From: Phycisphaerales bacterium UBA2396
GTDB lineage: Bacteria > Planctomycetota > Phycisphaerae > Phycisphaerales > UBA1924
Assembly (NCBI GenBank): GCA_002343325.1
Contig: DDSG01000151.1
Location: 1 to 23,641 of the forward strand
Reading direction: 5' to 3'
Length of the DNA: 23,641 nucleotides
Within the stretch, counting starts at the first letter, position 1. Each line of letters begins with the position of its first letter. Shown piece after piece: positions 1 through 5,990 of this stretch. The position numbers and the translations under genes are program-made. The notes under the pieces were generated by a model, which was not told the origin of the DNA, did no database searches, and was given only the letters and a program-made list of their open reading frames with translations.

Positions 1-1
1 G

Positions 2-1366
2 CAGGGGCCACAGGGTCCGGCCGGCCCGACGGGCGCCACGGGACCCCAGGGGCCTCAGGGCCCGCAGGGTCCGGCGGGCACCTCGCCCTGGGGCCTGACG
101 GGTTCGAACACCTGGTACACGCAGGGCAACGTCGGCGTGGGGACCGCCTCGCCCTTCTACCCCCTGCACATCGTCGATAACGGCGGCATCGGCGTGTACT
201 CCAACAACGACACGGGCGGCAGCACCGCCTACTCCTACTACGCCAACGCGACGGGTGCCACGGGCACGGCGTACGGCATGTGGGTCGCCAACTCCAACCC
301 GAGCGGACGCGGTATCTACGTCGACATGACCTCGACCACGGGGATCAACTATGCCCTGCGTGGCTTTGTCGACAGCCCCGACGGGTACGGCGTCTTCGCC
401 GTCAAGAGCGCGAGCACCGGAACCAACCCGACGATCTACGCCACGAACGCTTCGACCGAGGGCAACGCCCACGCGGTTGAAGCCATCATGACCAACGCCG
501 GCACCGGCGGCGGCGGCGCCTCCGCGGTCTTCGGCGATAACCGCGCCACCACGAACGGCTACGGCGTTCACGGCAAGCACGGCGGAGCCGGCTGGGGCGT
601 CTACGGCGAATCGCCCTCGGGCCGAGGCGTCTATGGGCTGTCCGAGTCCGGGCAGGGCGTCCGCGGTCTCTCCACGAGCGGCGCGGGCATCTACGGCGTC
701 TCCACCACCAACTACGGCGCCTACGGCGCCAGCACCGACAACTACGGCGTCTACGGATTCTCCACCAACGATATCGGTGTCCGCGGGCTTTCCATCAACT
801 CCCACGGCGTGTGGGGCTCCTGCACGGGCACCGGTCGCGGCGTGTACGGATACTCCGCCTCCGGCATTGGCGGGTACTTCTCCGCCGGTTCCGCCGGCAC
901 CGCCCTCTATGTTGACGGCACGGCGTCGGTGGGCATCCTGCAGATCCGCGGCGGCGCGGACCTTGCTGAGAAGTTCGAGACCTCGGGCGATGTCGCCCCG
1001 GGCATGGTCGTCATGATCGATGAGAACAACCCGGGCGGAATGACCATCGCCAGCGGACGCTACAACAAGCGCGTCGCGGGCGTGATCTCTGGCGCCAACG
1101 AGCTCAACGCGGGCATGATCCTGGGTCATTTCGATCACGCCAAGGACGCTCAGCCGATCGCCCTGACGGGTCGCGTGTGGACGTTCGTGGACGCGACGGA
1201 CGCCGCGGTCGAGCCGGGCGATCTGCTCACCACGTCCGACACGCCCGGGTACGCGATGCCGGTGATCGATCACGATCAGGCGCACGGCGCCACGATCGGC
1301 AAGGCCATGTCGCGCCTCGCCAAGGGCGAGAAGGGCATGGTCCTTGTGCTCATCAACCTCCAGTAA
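2..1366 (+). CDS. Collagen-like / solenoid-repeat surface protein, 3' part
   Basis: The reading frame is open from the left edge, so the gene is 5'-truncated; 454 residues are visible. The first ~30 residues are Gly-X-Y collagen-like triplets (G-P-Q, G-P-A, G-P-T, G-A-T). A Ser/Gly/Tyr-rich region follows, then about ten 10-residue repeats of the form G-V-Y-G-x-S-x-S-G-x (bases 596-898), which would form a beta-solenoid or fibre. The last ~135 residues form a compact non-repetitive domain starting near D-L-A-E-K-F-E and ending I-N-L-Q. That domain distantly recalls self-processing or chaperone tips of phage-tail-like fibres (Peptidase_G2-like), but I cannot establish homology. The GTG at 137 is internal to the frame and is not the start. 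Role inferred: an extracellular fibre or adhesin-like protein. The metallopeptidase gene follows 36 bases downstream on the same strand. The coding call is firm; the function is unknown. Confidence 0.8.
   Translation, partial: QGPQGPAGPTGATGPQGPQGPQGPAGTSPWGLTGSNTWYTQGNVGVGTASPFYPLHIVDNGGIGVYSNNDTGGSTAYSYYANATGATGTAYGMWVANSNPSGRGIYVDMTSTTGINYALRGFVDSPDGYGVFAVKSASTGTNPTIYATNASTEGNAHAVEAIMTNAGTGGGGASAVFGDNRATTNGYGVHGKHGGAGWGVYGESPSGRGVYGLSESGQGVRGLSTSGAGIYGVSTTNYGAYGASTDNYGVYGFSTNDIGVRGLSINSHGVWGSCTGTGRGVYGYSASGIGGYFSAGSAGTALYVDGTASVGILQIRGGADLAEKFETSGDVAPGMVVMIDENNPGGMTIASGRYNKRVAGVISGANELNAGMILGHFDHAKDAQPIALTGRVWTFVDATDAAVEPGDLLTTSDTPGYAMPVIDHDQAHGATIGKAMSRLAKGEKGMVLVLINLQ
596..898 (+). repeat. 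In-frame 30-bp tandem repeats (10-residue units)
   Basis: About ten consecutive units, each nearly 30 bases, begin with codons for Gly-Val/Ile/Ala-Tyr/Arg/Trp-Gly (for example G-V-Y-G-E-S, G-V-R-G-L-S, G-A-Y-G-A-S). One unit is 33 bases long. The DNA copies are diverged while the protein pattern is kept, so selection appears to act on the protein. These are repeats of a coding solenoid, not intergenic repeats. Confidence 0.8.
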
Positions 1367-1402
1367 GTCGGTGCTCATGTACCACAGAAAGGAGCACCTC
1401 TC

Positions 1403-2902
1403 ATGAAGACTCTTTCCGCTTGCATCGCCACGCTGCTGGCCTGCGCGGGGCTCGCCCAGGCCAAACCCGACGGGCAGCCTCCGATTCAGGACCTTCAGCC
1501 GGCGTTCATCCCGGTCCCTGTGCCGCCCGGCGCCACGCCGACACGGCAGACCGTCGAATTCACCGCGGCCCGCATCGATCTGGGCTTGCTGTCCAGGCTC
1601 GCACCCGGCGAGTGGTTTGCCCTCAACGTCACGCCGACTCGAACCCTCGCCGCGAAGGTCGAGAAGGTCGAACGGCGTCTGGATGGGTGCTATTCGATCA
1701 TCGGCAGCGTCGAAGGCGACGAGGGCTCGATCCTCGTGCTCGCCGTCGAATACGACGCGGTCGCCGCGATGATCCAGTCCCCCACCACGCGTGAGACGTA
1801 CCGCCTCAAGTACGTCGCGGACGGCGTGCACCTGGTGTGCGCGATCGATCCTTCGCAGTTCAAGCCCTGCGGCGGGAGCGACCAGGCCCCGCCTCCCAAC
1901 GCGATCGATGACTTCGTGCCCGATCCGGACGACGGGATGCTCATCCCGCCGGACCCGAACGGCGAGGGCGGAACTCGCGGCGCGTGCAACGCCCCGCAGA
2001 CCGTGTTCGACGGGATGATCGCCTACACCGACGACGCCCGGGCGGCGGCGGGCGGCGCGAACGCGATCAACGCCGAGTGCCAGGCCGCGGTTGACGTGAC
2101 CAACCTTGCTTACACGCGCTCGGGCGTGGCGGCTCGCTACCGCCTCGTGTGGCGCGGCGAGGTGGCTTACGCCGAGTCGGGCAACTCATCGACGGACCTT
2201 GGTCGTCTGCAGGACACCAACGACGGGTTCATCGACGGGCTCCACACCACTCGCGACTCCTTCAACGCCGACTTCCTGACGCTCTGGGTCGACTCGCTCG
2301 ACGCCTGCGGCAGGGCCTACTGCACCTCCGACCGCGGGTCGGCCATGTCCGTCGTGCAATGGGAGTGCGCCGCGGGCAACTTCAGCCACCCCCACGAAGT
2401 CGGGCACAACCAGGGTTGTGATCACAACCCCGAGGACGGCGGCGGCTGCTCGGATTACTCCTATGGATACGGCCACCGGTTCTTTGTCTCGGGGACCGGC
2501 TACCGCACGATCATGTCGTACAACAACGACGCCAACCAGTACACCCGCATCGGCTACTTCTCGAACCCGAACGTCAACTTCAACGGCGTGGCGACCGGCA
2601 CCGCCTCTCGCGACAACGCCCGCGTGATCAACAACACCCGAGGCACGTGCGAGAACTTCGAGCTCACGCGCATGGATGTCTGGGTGCAGATCGGGTGGGC
2701 GGGTGTGCAGATCGGGACCTACGCCCTGCCGTACAACGCCGTCAGCACCGCGATCGGTCAGATTCAGGTGCCCGGCCCGGGCGCCAGCGAGGACCCGAAC
2801 CTCTACATCAAGTCGGGCACGAGCACCTACACAGGAACGATCACCAAACGGATGACCATCCGCGCCTGCGGCGGGATCGTCAACATCGGCGGGAACCCCT
2901 GA
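1403..2902 (+). CDS. Secreted reprolysin-like zinc metallopeptidase (M12-type)
   Basis: The protein has 499 residues with a cleavable signal peptide (M-K-T-L..., hydrophobic core, cleavage after about A20 in L-A-Q-A). Residues ~40-160 resemble the propeptide of planctomycete reprolysin-like proteases. The catalytic domain spans about 195-410. The extended zincin motif H331-E332-V-G-H335-N-Q-G338-C-D-H341 supplies three zinc ligands and the general base, and a Met-turn follows at M371-S-Y. Cysteines around the active site suggest disulfides and an extracellular location. Residues ~420-499 form a beta-rich tail resembling C-terminal modules common in planctomycete exoproteins. A clear AAGGAG Shine-Dalgarno lies about 9 bases before ATG 1403. 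It probably cleaves extracellular proteins; the substrate is unknown. There is no dockerin, unlike the next two exported proteins. The 36-base spacing to the fibre gene suggests possible co-transcription. Confidence 0.9.
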   Translation: MKTLSACIATLLACAGLAQAKPDGQPPIQDLQPAFIPVPVPPGATPTRQTVEFTAARIDLGLLSRLAPGEWFALNVTPTRTLAAKVEKVERRLDGCYSIIGSVEGDEGSILVLAVEYDAVAAMIQSPTTRETYRLKYVADGVHLVCAIDPSQFKPCGGSDQAPPPNAIDDFVPDPDDGMLIPPDPNGEGGTRGACNAPQTVFDGMIAYTDDARAAAGGANAINAECQAAVDVTNLAYTRSGVAARYRLVWRGEVAYAESGNSSTDLGRLQDTNDGFIDGLHTTRDSFNADFLTLWVDSLDACGRAYCTSDRGSAMSVVQWECAAGNFSHPHEVGHNQGCDHNPEDGGGCSDYSYGYGHRFFVSGTGYRTIMSYNNDANQYTRIGYFSNPNVNFNGVATGTASRDNARVINNTRGTCENFELTRMDVWVQIGWAGVQIGTYALPYNAVSTAIGQIQVPGPGASEDPNLYIKSGTSTYTGTITKRMTIRACGGIVNIGGNP

Positions 2903-2919
2903 GCCCTTCCATTCGCATC

Positions 2920-2948
2920 TTGTGCCGCGGGAATGCCCCCGGTACACT
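2920..2948 (+). promoter_or_regulatory. Candidate sigma70-type promoter for the small dockerin protein
   Basis: TTGTGC (2920-2925), a 17-base spacer and TACACT (2943-2948) lie just after the peptidase stop codon. The -35 matches consensus at 3 of 6 positions and the -10 at 4 of 6. The predicted start near 2955 leaves a very short leader that begins at the GGAGGA ribosome binding site (2957-2962). This is a sequence match only. Confidence 0.4.
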
Positions 2949-2969
2949 CCCTCCCTGGAGGAACTGTTT

Positions 2970-3380
2970 ATGAGAATCAGCCACACACTGGCCTTCCTCG
3001 GTGCCGCCGCCATCGCCTCGATGGCCGCCGCACAGCCTTTCGAGATCCCGTGGTACACCATCGACGGCGGCGGTGGGACCTCCGCCGGCGGCACGTTCTC
3101 GGTCTCTGGCACCATCGGCCAGCCCGACGCGGGCTCGGCCCTTTCCGGCGGCACGTTTACCATTTCTGGTGGTTTCTGGGTTGGCGGCGCTGTGCCGCCC
3201 GCCTGCCCCGCCGACTTCAACGGCGACGGCTTCCTCGACTTCTTTGACTTCATCGATTTCAGCGACTGTTTCGAGGGGGTTGTCTGCCCGCCCGGGAAGA
3301 CGGCCGACTTCGACGGCGATGGGTTCGTCGACTTCTTTGACTACTCGGCGTTCATCGACGCCTTCGAAACGGGCTGCTGA
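2970..3380 (+). CDS. Small secreted protein with Gly-Cys-terminated dockerin-like tail
   Basis: The chosen start is ATG 2970, preceded at good distance by GGAGGAA (2957-2963). It gives 136 residues beginning with a signal peptide (M-R-I-S-H-T-L, cleavage near A-A-A-Q). The upstream in-frame ATG at 2922 would place extra polar residues before the signal and overlap the likely promoter, so I reject it. Residues ~25-70 carry the short beta motif seen in many planctomycete exoproteins (T-I-D-G-G-G..., G-T-I-G-Q-P-D..., G-G-F-W). Residues 79-136 form a two-loop EF-hand-like module: D-F-N-G-D-G-F-L-D-F-F-D and D-F-D-G-D-G-F-V-D-F-F-D, with Cys before the first loop, two Cys between the loops, and a terminal Gly-Cys. 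NCBI annotation uses the name 'GC-type dockerin' for similar tails (from memory). Binding partner and function are unknown. Confidence 0.85.
   Translation: MRISHTLAFLGAAAIASMAAAQPFEIPWYTIDGGGGTSAGGTFSVSGTIGQPDAGSALSGGTFTISGGFWVGGAVPPACPADFNGDGFLDFFDFIDFSDCFEGVVCPPGKTADFDGDGFVDFFDYSAFIDAFETGC
3204..3380 (+). repeat. Dockerin-like module, copy 1 (59 codons)
   Basis: This 177-base segment matches bases 4821-4997 in length, gapless, with strong identity at both DNA and protein level. Both start with Cys-Pro-Ala-Asp-Phe-Asn-Gly-Asp-Gly-Phe and end with Gly-Cys then stop. It is a duplicated coding module on two neighbouring secreted proteins. Confidence 0.8.
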
Positions 3381-3402
3381 GCGAGGACCCGAACACAAAA
3401 CG

Positions 3403-3439
3403 AACAGGCCGCGCCCAACGGTGCGGCCTGTTTCTTTCT
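3403..3439 (+). terminator. Rho-independent terminator after the small dockerin gene
   Basis: A perfect 10-bp stem, AACAGGCCGC (3403-3412) with GCGGCCTGTT (3423-3432), encloses a 10-base loop and is followed by a T-rich run (TTTCTTTCT). It lies 22 bases past the stop codon at 3380 and separates this gene from the dehydrogenase gene. Confidence 0.8.
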
Positions 3440-3533
3440 GCGGGGCATTGGGCGCGGACGCAACTTCCGCCGACGTATCGACGAACAACCATCCGCCCCG
3501 CTTCGCCCCACCCCCACGTACAGGAGTTTTCGA

Positions 3534-4997
3534 ATGCGTTGTCTCGCCGCCCTTGCGTTTCTGGCCGGTGCCGCCTTGTCGACCGAAGCGTTTGCGCAGG
3601 CGACGTCGCAGCAGTTGGCGTCGGGGTTGTCGCTACCGAACACCGTGGTGTCGCCGAGGGGCGATTTCTCTCGGATCTTCATCATCGAGCAGCGATCGAG
3701 CACGACTGGGCGGATCCGGATCTTCCGCAACGGGGCCGTGCTGCCGACGCCGTTCCTGTCGGTGTCGCCGGTGACGACGGGTTCGGAGCAGGGGCTGCTG
3801 GGTCTGGCGTTCCACCCGAACTACGCGACGAACGGGAAGTTCTACGTGAACTTCACGAACGCATCGGGGTCGACGATCGTGCGCGAGTACACGCGGAGCG
3901 CGACCAACCCGGACGAAGCCGACCCCACGAGCGCCCGGGACATTCTCACGATCATTCAGCCGCAGGAGAACCACAACGGCGGATGGATGGACTTCGGCCC
4001 GGACGGGTTTCTGTACATCGCGACGGGCGACGGTGGCGGCGCGAACGACACGGGCACGGGGCACACCTCGGGCACGGGCAACGCGCAGGACATCACGAGC
4101 AACCTGCTCGGCAAGATCCTCCGCATTGACGTCGATCGGGACGACTTCCCTGCGGACGCGAGCCGCAACTACGGCATTCCTTCGACGAACCCGTACGTGG
4201 GCGTGACGGGCGACGACGAGATTTTCGCGTTCGGGCTGCGGAATCCGTGGCGGAACAGCTTTGATCGCGCGACGGGCGACATCTGGATCGCCGATGTGGG
4301 CCAGGACGCTGAAGAAGAAGTGAACGCAATTCCCGCGGGCACGCTCCGCGGGCGCAACTTTGGGTGGCGCTGCATGGAGGGCTTCCGCTGCACAGGGCTG
4401 ACCGGCTGCACGTGCAATGCGGGCGCGTTGACCATGCCCGTGCACACCTACCTCCACGCCGGGAGCAGCCGATGCAGCGTGACCGGCGGGTTCGTGTATC
4501 GCGGGTGCGCGATCCCGGCGCTGCAGGGGTTCTACATCTTCAGCGACTACTGCACGGGCGAGATCTTCGCCCGCAACCCGCAGAACGGCGCCGTATCGAC
4601 CTTGTTCACGATCGGTTTCGGTGTGACCTCGTTCGGCGAGGATTCGTACGGCGAACTCTACTTCGTGCGCCAGAACGGGAGGTTCTACAAGATCGTTCCT
4701 TCCGGTACCCCGACGTTCCTCGACTGCAACACCAACGGGCGGCCCGACTGCTGGGACATCGCCGACGGCACGAGCAGCGACAACAACCAGAACGGTGTGC
4801 CGGATTCGTGCGACCCACCCTGCCCGGCCGATTTCAACGGCGACGGGTTCGCCGACTTCTTCGACTTCGACGCGTACGTGGACTGCTTCGAGAACGCGGT
4901 CTGCCCGCCCGGCAAGTCGGCGGACTTTGACGGTGACGGCTTCGTCGACTTCTTTGATTTCGACGGGTTTGTCGCGGCGTTCGAGGCCGGTTGCTAA
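3534..4997 (+). CDS. Secreted PQQ-type sugar dehydrogenase homologue with dockerin-like tail
   Basis: The protein has 487 residues, with AGGAG (3522-3526) 7 bases before ATG 3534. A signal peptide ends near A-F-A-Q. Residues ~25-390 match the glucose/sorbosone dehydrogenase six-bladed propeller family (aldose sugar dehydrogenase/YliI-like): G-L-L-G-L-A-F-H-P-N-Y near 85-100, N-H147-N-G-G with the probable active-site His, G-P-D-G-F-L-Y-I-A-T-G-D-G-G, G-K-I-L-R-I-D-V-D and F-A-F-G-L-R-N-P-W. A short Asp/Asn-rich linker (D-C-N-T-N-G..., N-Q-N-G-V-P-D-S-C, thrombospondin-3-like) leads to the 59-residue Cys/EF-hand dockerin-like module ending Gly-Cys. Family members oxidise aldose sugars with PQQ outside the cytoplasm. 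Whether this one binds PQQ or sugars cannot be read here; many planctomycete homologues have unknown substrates. Confidence 0.88.
   Translation: MRCLAALAFLAGAALSTEAFAQATSQQLASGLSLPNTVVSPRGDFSRIFIIEQRSSTTGRIRIFRNGAVLPTPFLSVSPVTTGSEQGLLGLAFHPNYATNGKFYVNFTNASGSTIVREYTRSATNPDEADPTSARDILTIIQPQENHNGGWMDFGPDGFLYIATGDGGGANDTGTGHTSGTGNAQDITSNLLGKILRIDVDRDDFPADASRNYGIPSTNPYVGVTGDDEIFAFGLRNPWRNSFDRATGDIWIADVGQDAEEEVNAIPAGTLRGRNFGWRCMEGFRCTGLTGCTCNAGALTMPVHTYLHAGSSRCSVTGGFVYRGCAIPALQGFYIFSDYCTGEIFARNPQNGAVSTLFTIGFGVTSFGEDSYGELYFVRQNGRFYKIVPSGTPTFLDCNTNGRPDCWDIADGTSSDNNQNGVPDSCDPPCPADFNGDGFADFFDFDAYVDCFENAVCPPGKSADFDGDGFVDFFDFDGFVAAFEAGC
4821..4997 (+). repeat. Dockerin-like module, copy 2 (59 codons)
   Basis: Second copy of the module at 3204-3380, of the same 177-base length. 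It keeps the Asp/Asn/Gly calcium-loop positions and all four Cys positions, including the terminal Cys, and differs mostly at third codon positions and a few helix residues. Confidence 0.8.
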
Positions 4998-5052
4998 AGG
5001 CCCGAGAACAGATCAAGAAGCCTGAAAGATGCGGAATTCCGCGCGTCGCCTC

Positions 5053-5081
5053 TTCTGGTCATGGGGCGTATGCCTTATACT
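5053..5081 (+). promoter_or_regulatory. Candidate promoter for the PEP-CTERM-like gene at 5257
   Basis: TATACT (5076-5081) is a strong -10 match (5 of 6). The hexamer 17 bases upstream, TTCTGG (5053-5058), is a poor -35. Transcription would start near 5088, exactly where the structured leader begins. An activator or an alternative sigma factor could compensate for the weak -35; this is inference. Confidence 0.4.
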
Positions 5082-5087
5082 GCGGGC

Positions 5088-5256
5088 GAGGAGAGAGGGC
5101 GGAGTTCGCCCGCGCGTGGAGCGCGCTGTGAGAGAGACAAGACACGCTCCATGATGCCAGGTTCACGTATGCCGCGGATGGTCCGCGGATGCGTGGCTGT
5201 GTAACCGGGCAAAGCCCGGCGGGTATCGCACGCGCTCTCCCTGAGGAGAGACGGAC
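5088..5256 (+). promoter_or_regulatory. Structured 5' leader with switch-like pairing at the ribosome binding site
   Basis: About 169 bases separate the predicted start site from ATG 5257. GGAGAG (5090-5095) can pair with CTCTCC (5235-5240) to close a multi-branched structure. The same CTCTCC can instead pair with GGAGAG at 5245-5250 across a CTGA loop, covering the GAGGAG Shine-Dalgarno (5243-5248). Internal hairpins are GGGCG/CGCCC (5097-5111), TGGAGCG/CGCTCCA (5117-5151), CCGCGG/CCGCGG (5172-5188), and GCGTG/CACGC (5191-5233) enclosing CCGGGC-AAA-GCCCGG (5205-5219). The two pairings are mutually exclusive, as in translational riboswitches. I do not recognise a known riboswitch core; fold and ligand are unproven. 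Confidence 0.4.
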
Positions 5257-5928
5257 ATGGTTCGCATTGGCATGGTTCTTGGAATGGTGGCGGTGGCGGG
5301 CGCGGCCCAGGCTGGCGTGATCTGCGCGACGTTCAACGGGGTCGGCCCGGGCAGCAACGGCCAGTACAGCTTCAACGGCGGCGCGGACTGGAACAACACG
5401 GGCGCGGCCGGTCACTTCAACTGGACGCGCACGGGCGGCGACTACGCCGGCGCCCAGGGCAACTTCATGAGCTTCTGCACGGAACTGACCGAGCAGATCG
5501 CCAACGGCAGCAACTATTGCTACACGGTGACGGCGCTCGAGTCCGCTCCGAGCTCCGGCGGCGGGATGGGCTCGGCCAAGGCCGACCTGATCCGCGAACT
5601 CTTCGGCCGCTACTACACCCCGGCGTTCGGCGCGGTGCTTCCGGCGACGCAGGCGACGGCGCTGCAGCTTGCGATCTGGGAGATCGTGTACGAGGACGAC
5701 AGCTTCTCGCTCGGGCTCGGCTCGGGCCTGGTCCGCCTGACGAACGACAACGGCGCCGCGGTGACGCTCGCCAACACGTACCTCGCGTCGCTCGACGGCA
5801 CGGGCCCGCTCAACACCACCATCGTGGTGATGTCGGGCGCTGGTATCCAGGATCAGATCATCCCCGCCCCGGGCTCGTTCGCCCTGCTCGGGCTGGGCGG
5901 GCTGGTGGCGACCCGCCGCCGCCGCTGA
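5257..5928 (+). CDS. PEP-CTERM-like surface protein with thioester-domain-like motif
   Basis: The protein has 223 residues. GAGGAG lies 8 bases before ATG 5257. A signal peptide (M-V-R-I-G-M-V-L...A-Q-A) is followed by a secreted domain and a C-terminal sorting signal: I-P-A-P-G-S, a hydrophobic stretch, then A-T-R-R-R-R. This is the PEP-CTERM layout with PAPG in place of PEPG, expected to be processed by an exosortase, none of which is in the window. Inside the domain, F-C74-T-E and L-Q137-L-A-I-W-E resemble the Cys and Gln motifs that form internal thioesters in Gram-positive thioester domains. The paralogue at 13429 keeps the same pair. Export and surface sorting are well supported; thioester formation is inference. 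The function is otherwise unknown. Confidence 0.85.
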   Translation: MVRIGMVLGMVAVAGAAQAGVICATFNGVGPGSNGQYSFNGGADWNNTGAAGHFNWTRTGGDYAGAQGNFMSFCTELTEQIANGSNYCYTVTALESAPSSGGGMGSAKADLIRELFGRYYTPAFGAVLPATQATALQLAIWEIVYEDDSFSLGLGSGLVRLTNDNGAAVTLANTYLASLDGTGPLNTTIVVMSGAGIQDQIIPAPGSFALLGLGGLVATRRRR

Positions 5929-5952
5929 GTCTGTCTTTGGACAATCACTCCG

Positions 5953-5990
5953 GACACCACACCCGTTCGCGCGGGTGTGGTGTCATTGTG
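5953..5990. terminator. Convergent terminator hairpin, overlaps the stop codon of the - strand gene
   Basis: A perfect 13-bp stem, GACACCACACCCG (5953-5965) with CGGGTGTGGTGTC (5972-5984), has a 6-base loop. ACAAT (5941-5945) and ATTGT (5985-5989) can extend the pairing. It lies 24 bases after the + gene stop. The TGA of the - strand gene (5983-5985) is in the stem. The + strand downstream is moderately T-rich; the - strand has no T-tract, so it should work best for the + gene. Confidence 0.65.

Noticed and set aside
95..118. GGTTCGAAC, resembling a tRNA T-loop
   Set aside because: It lies in the open frame of the fibre gene (T-G-S-N-T) and no acceptor, D or anticodon arms surround it.
596..898. 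30-base periodic repeats that might suggest a CRISPR or minisatellite
   Set aside because: Units are contiguous without spacers, diverged at DNA level and keep an in-frame protein pattern.
2186..3253. - strand frame of 355 codons opposite the metallopeptidase and small dockerin genes
   Set aside because: It spans two well-supported + strand genes and a promoter-like spacer, has Arg/Val/Gly-biased composition and no family features.
5088..5256. Assignment of the leader to a known riboswitch such as c-di-GMP-I, glycine, TPP or cobalamin
   Set aside because: The conserved core sequences of these classes are not found; GCAAAGCC in one hairpin only superficially recalls the c-di-GMP-I core.
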